Assembly: GCA_030430205.1 (NCBI GenBank)
Contig: JAUIGE010000014.1
Span: 1 to 64,000, forward strand
Length of the DNA: 64,000 nucleotides
Direction of reading: 5' to 3'
Source: Bacteroidia bacterium
Lineage (GTDB): Bacteria; Bacteroidota; Bacteroidia; J057
The notes under the pieces: generated by a model
Told to the model about the DNA's origin: nothing
Database searches by the model: none
What the model saw: the letters and a program-made list of their open reading frames with translations, nothing else
Program-made: the position numbers and the translations under genes
Part shown: one piece after another, positions 32,546 through 39,680 of the stretch
Numbering within the stretch: position 1 is the first letter of the stretch
Layout: each line of letters begins with the position of its first letter

Positions 32546-33232
32546 ATGACAGAAATACTATTCGAAAATATAGGCAAGTATAGAATCATCGAACTAAGCG
32601 ATTACTTTTTTAATACGACCGATTTGACTCGAAGAATTTCTGAGAAGCAAATTAAAGATGTCGACATTTTTGACTTGTTGCACTTAATAAGACGTAGAAA
32701 TTTCACTGAAATAGCAACAGATTTAGCGATTAAAGAATTCCAAGAAAAAGGATTCAATGGTTATAGCTTTAACTACGATGAAAAATCAATCGCTGAACAA
32801 GATTTGTTAAAAGAGCTTGTTCTACTTGACGAAGAATTTTGGCAATATAATCAAGACTCTCACAGCCACTTAAAACCGATTATTGAGAAAAACGGTTGTT
32901 ACTTGAATCTTTCAAACAAATTCATTCAACCGTTTCTTGAAGTCTACCCTAAGAAAATAATTTGGTCAAAAGAAGAAATTGAGAGAATCAAATCATTGGT
33001 TGAAATGGACGCTGCAAGTACAGTCCATTCAGCTTGGGAAATGATTAGACGTTTGAAACGAGCAATTGACAAAGAAATTGAAGTCGAGTTTAAATGGAAA
33101 GATAACACATATAATATTGTCACAGTCGAAGATTTGGCTGACAAAATAATCATCCACTTACCTTATCAAAACGACTTCAAAAAAGTACTGAAAAATGAAA
33201 TTAAAATAAAAAAAACTGCAACCAACTTTTAA
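32546..33232 (+). CDS. Cassette 1: unknown 228-residue protein
   Basis: No recognised family. The protein is rich in charged residues and Ile/Phe, has no signal peptide or membrane segment, and reads as a soluble cytosolic protein (start MTEILFENIGKYRIIELSDY, later WEMIRRLKRAIDKEIEVEFK). It begins 10 bp after the cassette start heptamer. The end of the gene overlaps its own attC R'' box: the codons for Ala-Thr-Asn are GCA ACC AAC, the complement of the cassette start, so the C-terminus is partly dictated by the recombination site. No function can be assigned. Confidence 0.75.
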   Translation: MTEILFENIGKYRIIELSDYFFNTTDLTRRISEKQIKDVDIFDLLHLIRRRNFTEIATDLAIKEFQEKGFNGYSFNYDEKSIAEQDLLKELVLLDEEFWQYNQDSHSHLKPIIEKNGCYLNLSNKFIQPFLEVYPKKIIWSKEEIERIKSLVEMDAASTVHSAWEMIRRLKRAIDKEIEVEFKWKDNTYNIVTVEDLADKIIIHLPYQNDFKKVLKNEIKIKKTATNF

Positions 33233-33459
33233 GGTATAACGGCTGGGATCTCAGGGGCGTTCCGGCCATTATTCCGGAGCCTGCCCTGAGTCTTCGAAGG
33301 CTTGTCCGATGCGCTTCGGGCTTCTGGGTGGGCCTTTCCACAAAGCGGGATGGGGATTGAAATATTCACTAACTTAGAATGCACGCAGAGGCCGGTGATG
33401 ATCCTTCGGGGAGCTTGAATGCTGGGTGGGGAGGGTTTTTGCACAGGCTCGCGTTATGA
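33218..33459 (+). other. attC-like site 1 (long form)
   Basis: R''-like GCAACCAAC (33218-33226), followed by CTTTTAAGG, a GC-rich centre of about 200 bp, then GCACAGGCTCGC and R' GTTATGA (33453-33459). The centre from about 33295 on is nearly the same as in site 4, including GCCGGTGATGATCC and GGGAGCTTGAATGCTGG. It accounts for the 300 bp without a gene here. Confidence 0.7.
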
Positions 33460-33536
33460 CCAACCCTAAAAAAACAAACCTTTACTCTGAAATAAATAGT
33501 TCCTAAATTTATAGTTGAAGCTCAACAGATTAGAAA

Positions 33537-33761
33537 ATGCAATCAATTCAAATAATAGATCATATTAAAGCGCTCTCTTTAATGGAAAAATTGAACCTTA
33601 TAGAATTAATTTTTCAGGAAATCCGAGCAGAAACGCTGACAGGTAACATTGAAGAGAAACAAAGGGAAAAGGCTGTAGAGTCCCTTATGGATGATTACCG
33701 ATCTGACAAAGAATTGACAGCCTTCACATCATTAGATAACGAAGCCTTTTATGAAGCGTAG
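33537..33761 (+). CDS. Cassette 2: antitoxin of MazF/PemK-type module
   Basis: 74-residue acidic protein directly before, and overlapping by 11 bp, a MazF/PemK-type toxin, the usual order and coupling of a type II module. An N-terminal helix pair (IDHIKALSLMEKLNLIELIF) is followed by an acidic, Glu-rich C-terminus (DKELTAFTSLDNEAFYEA) that probably wraps around the toxin. No DNA-binding motif of a named family (MazE, RHH, Phd) is clear; the identity rests on position and size. Confidence 0.7.
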   Translation: MQSIQIIDHIKALSLMEKLNLIELIFQEIRAETLTGNIEEKQREKAVESLMDDYRSDKELTAFTSLDNEAFYEA

Positions 33762-34104
33762 TGAAATTTGGTTAATCAACTTGGATCCTACTATCGGTGC
33801 AGAAATTAAGAAAACCCGGCCTGCAATAATTGTAAATGACGATACGCTAGGCAAATTGCCGCTTAAAGTTATTGTCCCATTAACTGACTGGAAGGAAAAA
33901 TTTTCCATTGCAGATTGGATGGTAAAAATAGTTTCCGATGAAAAAAATGGCCTTAAAAAAACGTCTTCTGCTGATTGTTTTCAAGTTAGATCTCTTTCTG
34001 AAGAAAGGTTTGTAAGAAAAGTAGGCAAAGTATCTAGCGAGGATATGAGTAAAATCGAATTGGCCTTAGCGAAGGTGTTAAAAATTAAAAAGGGCTGGTC
34101 ATAA
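33751..34104 (+). CDS. Cassette 2: MazF/PemK-family endoribonuclease toxin
   Basis: 117-residue toxin cleaving single-stranded RNA. The N-terminus MKRSEIWLINLDPTIGAEIK followed by KTRPAIIVNDD is diagnostic for the MazF/PemK beta-barrel, and KVIVPLTDWKE continues the fold. The stop codon lies inside the attC R'' box (GGTCATAAC, 34097-34105), as is common in tightly packed cassettes. Toxin-antitoxin cassettes are well known to stabilise large integron arrays; here the pair carries its own start sites and probably its own promoter in 33460-33536. Confidence 0.9.
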   Translation: MKRSEIWLINLDPTIGAEIKKTRPAIIVNDDTLGKLPLKVIVPLTDWKEKFSIADWMVKIVSDEKNGLKKTSSADCFQVRSLSEERFVRKVGKVSSEDMSKIELALAKVLKIKKGWS

Positions 34105-34173
34105 CATTGGGCGATGCGGACAACAGACAAGCAGGACATGTTAGAAATGCCGTCGTATAGCCAGGCGTTATGG
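34097..34173 (+). other. attC-like site 2 (short form)
   Basis: 77 bp from R'' GGTCATAAC to R' GTTATGG. It contains GGGCGATGCGGAC and CGTATAGCCAGGC arms that recur in the decayed site near 37982-38070. This is the classic attC size. Confidence 0.75.
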
Positions 34174-34193
34174 TGCATTAAGAAATGAAGTAG

Positions 34194-34919
34194 ATGAAAC
34201 TATTTGAAAAGTTGAGAAATAAGAAAAAGGTAGTGGATGATTCTCCTGAATTAAAGAGAGGTGAATTCAAAAAAATCCTATTACCTCTTATTGCGAAACA
34301 TTTTCCTGATTTTCAATTTACTTACTATAAAAATCAGTATTACTCGTTTCAACGAACTAGACAGATTGACGACTTGAAAATACTCGAGAGTTTTGACATA
34401 AGGTTTAGTTTAAAAGATAAATCCTGTACTTGTTCTGTAGCTTCAAGACTTAACCCATTCTTTGTCAGTGGAAGTGGATACAACACTGGTTGGATTAATC
34501 CTCACTGCGATTTGATTACTTTAAAACGAGGAACTGGAATTACGCCACTTGAGGATGCATATTATTATCATAACGGTAGAGTTGAAACAACACCAAAAAT
34601 AATTCGCCAAATTATCTCAGATATAGAAAATTACGGAGTGCTGTTCCTGGATAATCAGATTAATAATTTAAGCACAAATCCCTTAATCATTGAGGGTTTA
34701 AGGTTGTTAAACTCAATTGACTATGATCCTGCAAAGTTGAAAACAGAAATTGAAACTGAACAAAATAGGAATGGACATGTAATCACAAGACTCAAGCACC
34801 CTGTATATCTGGAATTAAAGGAATCCCTGCAGAAAATGGAAGGAATACCTAGAGAAAACAGACAAGAGATTCCGAGACTTGCTTATGAACTAATTGAAAT
34901 AATAATTCTGAATAAATAA
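34194..34919 (+). CDS. Cassette 3: unknown 241-residue protein
   Basis: Soluble, no signal peptide and no recognised family. It has an N-terminal lysine-rich segment, a mixed alpha/beta body (FSLKDKSCTCSVASRLNPFF, GYNTGWINPHCDLITLKRG) and a helical C-terminal half. A Cys-Thr-Cys and a His-Cys pair are present but do not form an obvious metal motif. Its cassette start GTTATGGTG (34167) and end CACCACAAC (34925) pair with one mismatch. No function is proposed. Confidence 0.75.
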   Translation: MKLFEKLRNKKKVVDDSPELKRGEFKKILLPLIAKHFPDFQFTYYKNQYYSFQRTRQIDDLKILESFDIRFSLKDKSCTCSVASRLNPFFVSGSGYNTGWINPHCDLITLKRGTGITPLEDAYYYHNGRVETTPKIIRQIISDIENYGVLFLDNQINNLSTNPLIIEGLRLLNSIDYDPAKLKTEIETEQNRNGHVITRLKHPVYLELKESLQKMEGIPRENRQEIPRLAYELIEIIILNK

Positions 34920-34924
34920 AACGA

Positions 34925-34979
34925 CACCACAACACTATGTAAAAATGCATTAAAACGCATTTTACACTAACCGTTAGAG
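34925..34979 (+). other. attC-like site 3 (compact hairpin)
   Basis: 55 bp: R'' CACCACAAC, then ACTATGTAAAAATGC, TTAAAAC, GCATTTTACACTAACC and R' GTTAGAG. The arms TGTAAAAATGC/GCATTTTACA form a nearly perfect stem, making this the clearest attC fold in the array. Confidence 0.8.
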
Positions 34980-34986
34980 GGAATAA

Positions 34987-35265
34987 ATGGAAAAAATAGC
35001 AGAATTTAAGAGATATCACCAGGAATTAATTGACTTCCTTGAGACCCCAAAGGTTATAGGTGATTTAGGCTTTATTGAAAAAATGAAAGCTGCTGTTGAA
35101 TTGGCAATTGAATTAATTCTAAACGGAGAATTAATTGAAGAGCAAGACAAACATTATTTTGAAGGTGGGCCATTTTTGGTTAGAGCTATGGATGGATGGG
35201 GCGATGAACTGTTAGATGGTTATTTTATGACGGTCAGTTATATTAAGAAAAACAATTGGAGATAA
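34987..35265 (+). CDS. Cassette 4: unknown 92-residue protein (first gene)
   Basis: Small soluble acidic protein, helical at its N-terminus (MEKIAEFKRYHQELIDFLET; AAVELAIELILNGELIEE), with an aromatic C-terminus (GWGDELLDGYFMTVSYIKKN). The ATG lies 11 bp into the cassette, right after the start heptamer GTTAGAGGG. The stop is one base before the next ATG, so the two genes are translationally coupled. The size and coupling resemble a toxin-antitoxin or immunity pair, but no family is recognised. Confidence 0.7.
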   Translation: MEKIAEFKRYHQELIDFLETPKVIGDLGFIEKMKAAVELAIELILNGELIEEQDKHYFEGGPFLVRAMDGWGDELLDGYFMTVSYIKKNNWR

Positions 35266-35266
35266 A

Positions 35267-35557
35267 ATGATTGATTATGACCAAAATACAGATTTGATAA
35301 GAGATTCAATTCTTGCTAAAAACCCGCATTTCGCATTTGAGAAATTGATTCTATCTCTTTCTAAAAATGGCAATAGTAAAACTGAAATTTATTATTCCCT
35401 TGAGGATTTCCACTTAAAAGAAAGGGATAAAGAAGAGTACAAAGAAGTCGAAAAAAAATATAATGACCATCCCATTGAAATTGCAATGGATAGGTTATGT
35501 GACTGGTGTCATAAGGACGCAAGGTTACTGACAAATGAAATAATTGAGAAAAAATAA
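35267..35557 (+). CDS. Cassette 4: unknown 96-residue protein (second gene)
   Basis: Soluble, highly charged 96-residue protein (KLILSLSKNGNSKTEIYYSL; ERDKEEYKEVEKKYNDHPIE), ending with a CDWCH motif-like pair of cysteines near residue 80 (MDRLCDWCHKDARLL). It starts 1 bp after the preceding gene and ends 4 bp before the attC R'' TCCCTCTAAC, so both belong to one cassette. Function unknown; joint action with the 92-residue protein is inferred from coupling only. Confidence 0.7.
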   Translation: MIDYDQNTDLIRDSILAKNPHFAFEKLILSLSKNGNSKTEIYYSLEDFHLKERDKEEYKEVEKKYNDHPIEIAMDRLCDWCHKDARLLTNEIIEKK

Positions 35558-35561
35558 AAAT

Positions 35562-35737
35562 CCCTCTAACACTTAAGGCTTGTGCAATGCCCTTCGGGCT
35601 TCAGGGCGGGCCTTCCCGCAAAGCGGGATGGGGATTGAAATATTCACTAACTTAGAATACACGCAGAGGCCGGTGATGATCCTACGGGGAGCTTGAATGC
35701 TGGGAGGGGAGGGTTTTTGCACAGACTCGTGTTATGT
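35562..35737 (+). other. attC-like site 4 (long form)
   Basis: R'' CCCTCTAAC, exactly complementary to the start GTTAGAGGG of the same cassette (34973). Then ACTTAAGGC-TTGTGC, a centre almost identical to site 1, GCACAGACTCGT and R' GTTATGT. TTGTGC and GCACA near the ends can pair as L''/L' arms. Confidence 0.8.
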
Positions 35738-35767
35738 GCAAGCTAAAAAAACAACATAGAATAAATT

Positions 35768-36328
35768 ATGGCAAAATTGACATCATTCACATTTATTTCT
35801 TTAAATGGATTTTATAAAGGAATTAACGAGGATATAAATTGGCACCAACACGGAGGAGAAGAAGCGGAATATTCAGTTGAGAGCTTAAAATCAAACGACA
35901 TTCTTTTATTCGGCAGAGTGACTTATGAAATGATGAAAAGCTTTTGGCCAACTCAAATGGCTTATGACTCTTTTCCCGAAGTTGCAGATGGAATGAATAA
36001 TTCTGAAAAAATTGTCGTATCTAAAACCTTACAATCAACTGATTGGAAAAATACTCAAATCATCAATGAAAACCTCATAGAAAGAATCACGGAATTAAAA
36101 AAAACGAGTAAAAAGAACATTACACTTTTAGGGAGCGGAAAGATTTTAAAACAACTTACGAATGCGAATTTAGTGGATGAATATCAAATAATGGTTGACC
36201 CAATATTCATTGAAAATGGCGAACCTATTTTGGGTAATCTGAACGGAAATATTAGTCTCGAACTGACCAAAAGCAAAGTTTTTGAAAGTGGAACAATCTT
36301 ACTTTATTATAAACCAAAACAGAATTAG
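35768..36328 (+). CDS. Cassette 5: dihydrofolate reductase-fold (RibD C-terminal) protein
   Basis: 186 residues of the RibD C-terminal/DHFR-like superfamily, NADPH-binding reductases often found as stand-alone proteins. Landmarks: N-terminal TSFTFISLNGFYKGINEDI, then LLFGRVTYEMMKSFWP, EKIVVSKTLQSTDW, ITLLGSGKILKQLTNANLVD and DEYQIMVDPIFIENGEPILG. It is not a trimethoprim-resistance DfrA/DfrB by its motifs. It is complete, monocistronic and in its own cassette. The substrate is unknown. A distant relative is encoded at 42883, outside the recognisable array. Confidence 0.88.
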   Translation: MAKLTSFTFISLNGFYKGINEDINWHQHGGEEAEYSVESLKSNDILLFGRVTYEMMKSFWPTQMAYDSFPEVADGMNNSEKIVVSKTLQSTDWKNTQIINENLIERITELKKTSKKNITLLGSGKILKQLTNANLVDEYQIMVDPIFIENGEPILGNLNGNISLELTKSKVFESGTILLYYKPKQN

Positions 36329-36341
36329 AAAAGAAAAGCCA

Positions 36342-36474
36342 GCACATAAAAATGTATATAAAAAATAGGCGAAATAGTAATAAATTCAACGGTTTTTACT
36401 CATATCAAATTTGGTGCTTAACCGAAAGTTTCATCCTTCGATACCGCCTACTTTTCATTTACTAACCGTTATGG
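36342..36474 (+). other. attC-like site 5
   Basis: R'' GCACATAAA (expected GCACATAAC from the cassette start, one mismatch). The arms AAAATAGGCG and CGCCTACTTTT can pair, and TTTACTAACC-GTTATGG forms the right end, as in site 3. Confidence 0.65.
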
Positions 36475-36501
36475 GGCATCAAAAAAAGGAGGAAAACCAA
36501 C

Positions 36502-37161
36502 GTGAGAAAAATGAGTAAATCGAAAAATTTTTGGGATAACGCTTCAAAAAATTACGACAAAACGGAAGAGCGTTTTGAATACATCCACCAAAAGTCAAGG
36601 GAAAACACTAAAAAGCATCTCGAAAGCTCTAATGTTGTTTTAGATTACGGGTGTGGAACAGGTACAACAGCTTGTGAGATTGCCAATGATGTTAAAGAGA
36701 TTTACGCTATCGATATATCCTCGAAAATGATTGAAATTTCCAAGGGAAAGGCAGCCGAAAAAAATATCGAAAATGTAACATTCGCTGAAGGAGATATTTA
36801 TGATAAAAAGCTAAAAAAAGAATCTTTTGATAGGATTCTGGCTTTTAATATGTTGCATACTATTCCTAATCCCGAGGATGCTCTGCACAGAATAAATGAA
36901 TTATTAAAACCCAATGGGTTGTTTATATCTATTACTCCCTGCTTAGGAGATAGAATGGCTTTTCTAGTTGGCTTGCAAATTCGACTAGTTCAGATAATGT
37001 GCAAAATTGGAATAATCCCAGTTCCTATTAGAAGGATTAAAAGTTCAGATTTAGATGAATTAATTACAAACGGGAATTTTCAGAATATTGATACTGAAAA
37101 GATATATAAAGAGGCATCTAGCTATTTTATGGTAGCAAAAAAGAAGATTTCGCTCCTGTAA
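36502..37161 (+). CDS. Cassette 6: class I SAM-dependent methyltransferase
   Basis: About 219 residues with the seven-strand methyltransferase core: motif I VVLDYGCGTGTTACEIA near residues 45-61, the acidic loop IYAIDISSKMIEIS, motif II region ENVTFAEGDIYD, and post-motif SFDRILAFNMLHTIPNPEDA. A perfect AGGAGG (36487-36492) lies 9 nt before a GTG at 36502 and 18 nt before an ATG at 36511. If the ribosome uses that Shine-Dalgarno the GTG is the start, unusual for Bacteroidota and a hint of foreign origin. The methyl acceptor is unknown; the general fold suits small-molecule or menaquinone-like substrates. Confidence 0.85.
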   Translation: MRKMSKSKNFWDNASKNYDKTEERFEYIHQKSRENTKKHLESSNVVLDYGCGTGTTACEIANDVKEIYAIDISSKMIEISKGKAAEKNIENVTFAEGDIYDKKLKKESFDRILAFNMLHTIPNPEDALHRINELLKPNGLFISITPCLGDRMAFLVGLQIRLVQIMCKIGIIPVPIRRIKSSDLDELITNGNFQNIDTEKIYKEASSYFMVAKKKISLL

Positions 37162-37199
37162 AAATGAGACTTAAAGAATACTGGTTAAAAAAACAAAAA

Positions 37200-37336
37200 G
37201 CCCCACAACACTTAAGCATTACAGGCTGGGACCGCAGGCCGCGTTCCGGCCTTTCATGCGGCGCCTGCCCTGAGTCCTCGAAGGCTTGTGCGATGCCCTT
37301 CGGGTTTCTGGGCGGGCCTTCCCGCAAAGCGGGATG
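37200..37336 (+). other. attC-like site 6, right half missing
   Basis: R'' GCCCCACAAC pairs with the start of cassette 6 (GTTATGGGGC). Then come ACTTAAGC, a GC-rich hairpin region and GGCTTGTGCGATGCCC, as in sites 1 and 4, but the usual right end (GCACAG-ACTCGC-GTT) is replaced at about 37336 by unrelated sequence that is duplicated near 39.7 kb. Confidence 0.55.
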
Positions 37337-37642
37337 TAGTATAGAAAAAAAGGAGGGGGTATTTGATGGGCTTGTGCGCCTGGGCAGCAGGTAAAAATCG
37401 GGCGGGATCAGCAGTTTGGTAACAGCGAAAAACTTCATTTCGGGTTCATTTTCAGCAAATAAAAAAGCAAGTCATCATTCACAAATCAGCCCATTATCCG
37501 TATATATTGCCCAGACCCTCATTAAAAAGCTTTATAGATGATTGTTAAGGAACAGCGACGAAATGTTAGTGCAACCCCTAATTTTCAGGGTGAAGCAAAA
37601 ACGTTGATCGAAAAATTTAGATCTCTAAAAGGTGAATTAGCT
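37205..37642. repeat. ~438-bp duplicated block, copy A
   Basis: Near-identical to 39538-39974. It spans the attC-like left half, an AGGAGGGGG tract, a 150-bp spacer, and the first 35 codons of a RelE-like toxin gene. The part from about 37345 on differs by only a few bases from copy B. It accounts for the 375 bp without an intact gene here. Confidence 0.85.
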
Positions 37643-37969
37643 GACCTAATATCGGAACTAGAGCAAGAACCCAAAACGGGTACGCTCATCACAGAAAATG
37701 TTTACAAAATCAGGCTTGCTGTAAAAAGTAAGGGAAAAGGTAAAAGTGGTGGAATGAGAATCATCACATAAGTAGAAGCGGAACTTGTTCAGACAGAGGA
37801 TACCACTGATGTCTATCTTTTGTCAATCTATGACAAGTCAAATTATGAAAGTATTTCTGAGGCTTTTCTAAAAAGCTTAGTTGAGGACATTCAAGAAGAA
37901 TTACTTGAAGAGAAAGAGGAAGAAGAAAAAGAGGATAATGCTGATGATACAAAAAATGAAGCTGAATAA
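37538..37969 (+). pseudogene. RelE/ParE-like toxin gene with in-frame stop
   Basis: One frame runs 143 codons but is broken by TAA at codon 78 (37769-37771). Upstream it reads EKFRSLKGELADLISELEQE, YKIRLAVKSKGKGKSGGMRI; downstream it continues VYLLSIYDKSNYESI and an acidic tail. SKGKGKSGG-x-RVI and YLL-x-IYDKSE are hallmarks of RelE/ParE-family toxins, so the two parts are one gene and the stop replaces a residue (probably Tyr) at the ITYV position. Read-through is possible but inactivation is more likely. No antitoxin gene is visible beside it. Confidence 0.8.
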
Positions 37970-37981
37970 AATATAAAAGCT

Positions 37982-38158
37982 GAGAACAATCGGCGATGCA
38001 GACAGGAAATAAGCAGAACCTGTTAGAAAAGGCCAGCGTATAGCCAGGCGTCAGGCCGTGCAAAAAACCTCTTTCCCCCACTAGAAACAGGCCTTTTTAA
38101 GCGAAATTAGGCGATTTTTTATTTTAAATTCAGGTTTTTGCACAGACTCGCGTTAGCG
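37982..38158 (+). other. attC-like site 7, degenerate
   Basis: GAGAAC, then CGGCGATGCAGACAGG and CGTATAGCCAGGCGTC, which match site 2 with mutations, then a 90-bp block ending GCACAGACTCGCGTTAGCG that is repeated in site 8. The left end no longer pairs with a cassette start. Confidence 0.55.
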
Positions 38159-38168
38159 GAAACAAAAA

Positions 38169-38738
38169 ATGACAAGGAAGACTGTAAGATTAAAAAATGG
38201 TAAGCCTATAGCAGGAGAGTTGTTTTCAATAATTCTTAATAACTCCGGTTACTTTTTAATTGACCTGGCTGTTTATGCTGATGGATATATTAATTGCTTG
38301 GGTGAAATTAGTATTGATCAGTTGCGCAGTTATCTAGCGTCAGGAAAACTAGTTAGGACATTACCTCAAGGGAACAATAAAATCTTTGTTCCTCATGTAG
38401 GTTTCATACATGCCAAAACTTCTTCTCCAACAGGATATGATGATGAACATTTCATTAAAATCATTGAAAGGGCAATCCAAAGACTTAATGAAGATGACTC
38501 TAAAGTCAGATGTGTAGAACTATTTAGGCAGTACTTAATTTCAAATACTGATCAGAATTTTGAAAAACTAAAAGATTGTTATCTGACAATTCCAAAGGGA
38601 GAAATGGGCCTTTTTGAGATTGGATATAAAGACCCATTAGAGGAATTAATGAAAAAAGGCCATCCATTAGAAAAATTGAAACGAGAGTACTTACTTAACG
38701 ATTATTTTGATGGAGAATGGATTGAAATAAAGAAATAA
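38169..38738 (+). CDS. Cassette 8: unknown 189-residue protein
   Basis: Soluble, no signal, no recognised family. It opens with a beta-rich segment (MTRKTVRLKNGKPIAGELFS, YFLIDLAVYADGYINCLGEI) followed by LRSYLASGKLVRTLPQGNNK and a helical C-terminal half (HFIKIIERAIQRLNEDDSKV). It begins 10 bp after GTTAGCGG and ends 3 bp before CCTCTAAC, so start and end pair with one mismatch. The pattern of a small regulatory or immunity protein is possible, but no function is proposed. Confidence 0.72.
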   Translation: MTRKTVRLKNGKPIAGELFSIILNNSGYFLIDLAVYADGYINCLGEISIDQLRSYLASGKLVRTLPQGNNKIFVPHVGFIHAKTSSPTGYDDEHFIKIIERAIQRLNEDDSKVRCVELFRQYLISNTDQNFEKLKDCYLTIPKGEMGLFEIGYKDPLEELMKKGHPLEKLKREYLLNDYFDGEWIEIKK

Positions 38739-38741
38739 AAT

Positions 38742-38918
38742 CCTCTAACACTTGCCGACCCGCCCAGCCGCCAAGCAGAACCTGTTAGAAAAGGCCAGCG
38801 TATAGCCAGACCTCAGACCGTGCAAAAAACCTCTTTCACCCACTAGAAATAGGCCTTTTTAAGCGATATTAGGCGATTTTTTTTAAAATTCAGGTTTTTG
38901 CACAGACTCGCGTTGTAG
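38742..38918 (+). other. attC-like site 8
   Basis: R'' CCTCTAAC, ACTTGCC, then CGTATAGCCAG and the same 90-bp block as in site 7, ending GCACAGACTCGC and R' GTTGTAG. Confidence 0.65.
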
Positions 38919-38927
38919 CACATATAA

Positions 38928-39509
38928 ATGAAAATACTACGTGTCATAATAGTTTCGATTCTTTTAGGAACAGCATTTGGATGCTCAAGATATAAATGCA
39001 ATTGTTCAGTTCGCGAAGATTTTGTTACATGGAATGATAGTTTTATTTCGAGTTTAGAATCGCAAGACAATTGGTGGTACTTTGAAGATTCAGACTTAAA
39101 GAAGCAAGAATTCGAAACATACAGGTTGATGATAGGAGCACGGTGGTTCGATGAAGAAACGGAACAGTATATTTTAAGGAAAACTGCAAGTTCAATAACA
39201 CTTAATTATTCAAGCTTTTGGTTTGATGAAAGTGATAGAACATACAAGGCAAGTCGTTCTGATTCAATTAACCTGCCTCTAAACAAGTGGAATGAATTTG
39301 ATCAGCTAATTTCACAAAAATGTTTCTGGACTATGCGTTCTGATTCTGAGCCGGTATTAGATGGAAAGGTTAGGGTCCTTGAAGGGTTTAAACATTCCGC
39401 AAATAAATGCACAAATAGGAATTACCACATTGCATCAACCAAGACAGGAAATGAGGAAAGTTTAATGTTCCTCATTGACCATTTGGTTGCATTGATGAAT
39501 CAGAATTAA
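38928..39509 (+). CDS. Cassette 9: putative lipoprotein, unknown
   Basis: 193 residues with a type II signal peptide (MKILRVIIVSILLGTAFGC, lipobox TAFGC), then SRYKCNCSVRED. It is predicted to be a membrane-anchored lipoprotein. The mature part is polar, Ser- and Trp-rich, with no known domain. The cassette start GTTGTAGC and end GCTACAAC (39535-39542) pair perfectly, so it is the best-defined cassette of the right half. Exported proteins are uncommon but known in environmental cassettes. Confidence 0.72.
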   Translation: MKILRVIIVSILLGTAFGCSRYKCNCSVREDFVTWNDSFISSLESQDNWWYFEDSDLKKQEFETYRLMIGARWFDEETEQYILRKTASSITLNYSSFWFDESDRTYKASRSDSINLPLNKWNEFDQLISQKCFWTMRSDSEPVLDGKVRVLEGFKHSANKCTNRNYHIASTKTGNEESLMFLIDHLVALMNQN

Positions 39510-39534
39510 ATTGTGTATAAATAAAAAATAACGA

Positions 39535-39680
39535 GCTACAACACTTAAGCATTAAAAACTGGGACCACAGGCCGCGTTCCGGCCTTTCATGCGGCACCTG
39601 CCCTGAGTCCTCGAAGGCTTGTGCGATGCCCTTGGGGCTTCTGGGTGGGCCTTACCACAAAGCGGGATGGGGATTGAAAA
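39535..39680 (+). other. attC-like site 9, right half missing
   Basis: R'' GCTACAAC exactly complements the start of its cassette. The following sequence resembles site 6, including the loss of the usual right end, because it is part of the duplicated block. Confidence 0.55.

Larger units (their letters stand above)
32527..39542 (+). mobile_element. Orphan integron-type gene cassette array (CALIN-like)
   Basis: Consecutive same-strand units of one or two genes. Most begin with a GTTRRR-like heptamer and end just past the last gene with its reverse complement: GTTGGTTGC/GCAACCAAC, GTTATGACC/GGTCATAAC, GTTATGGTG/CACCACAAC, GTTAGAGGG/CCCTCTAAC, GTTATGTGC/GCACATAAA, GTTATGGGGC/GCCCCACAAC, GTTAGCGG/CCTCTAAC, GTTGTAGC/GCTACAAC. 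That own-end pairing is the signature left when a circular cassette inserts at GTT. The right part of each site carries conserved GCACAG-ACTCGC or TTACACTAACC arms. No tyrosine-recombinase integrase is present in the window. The cargo is AT-rich and mostly unknown. Confidence 0.8.
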
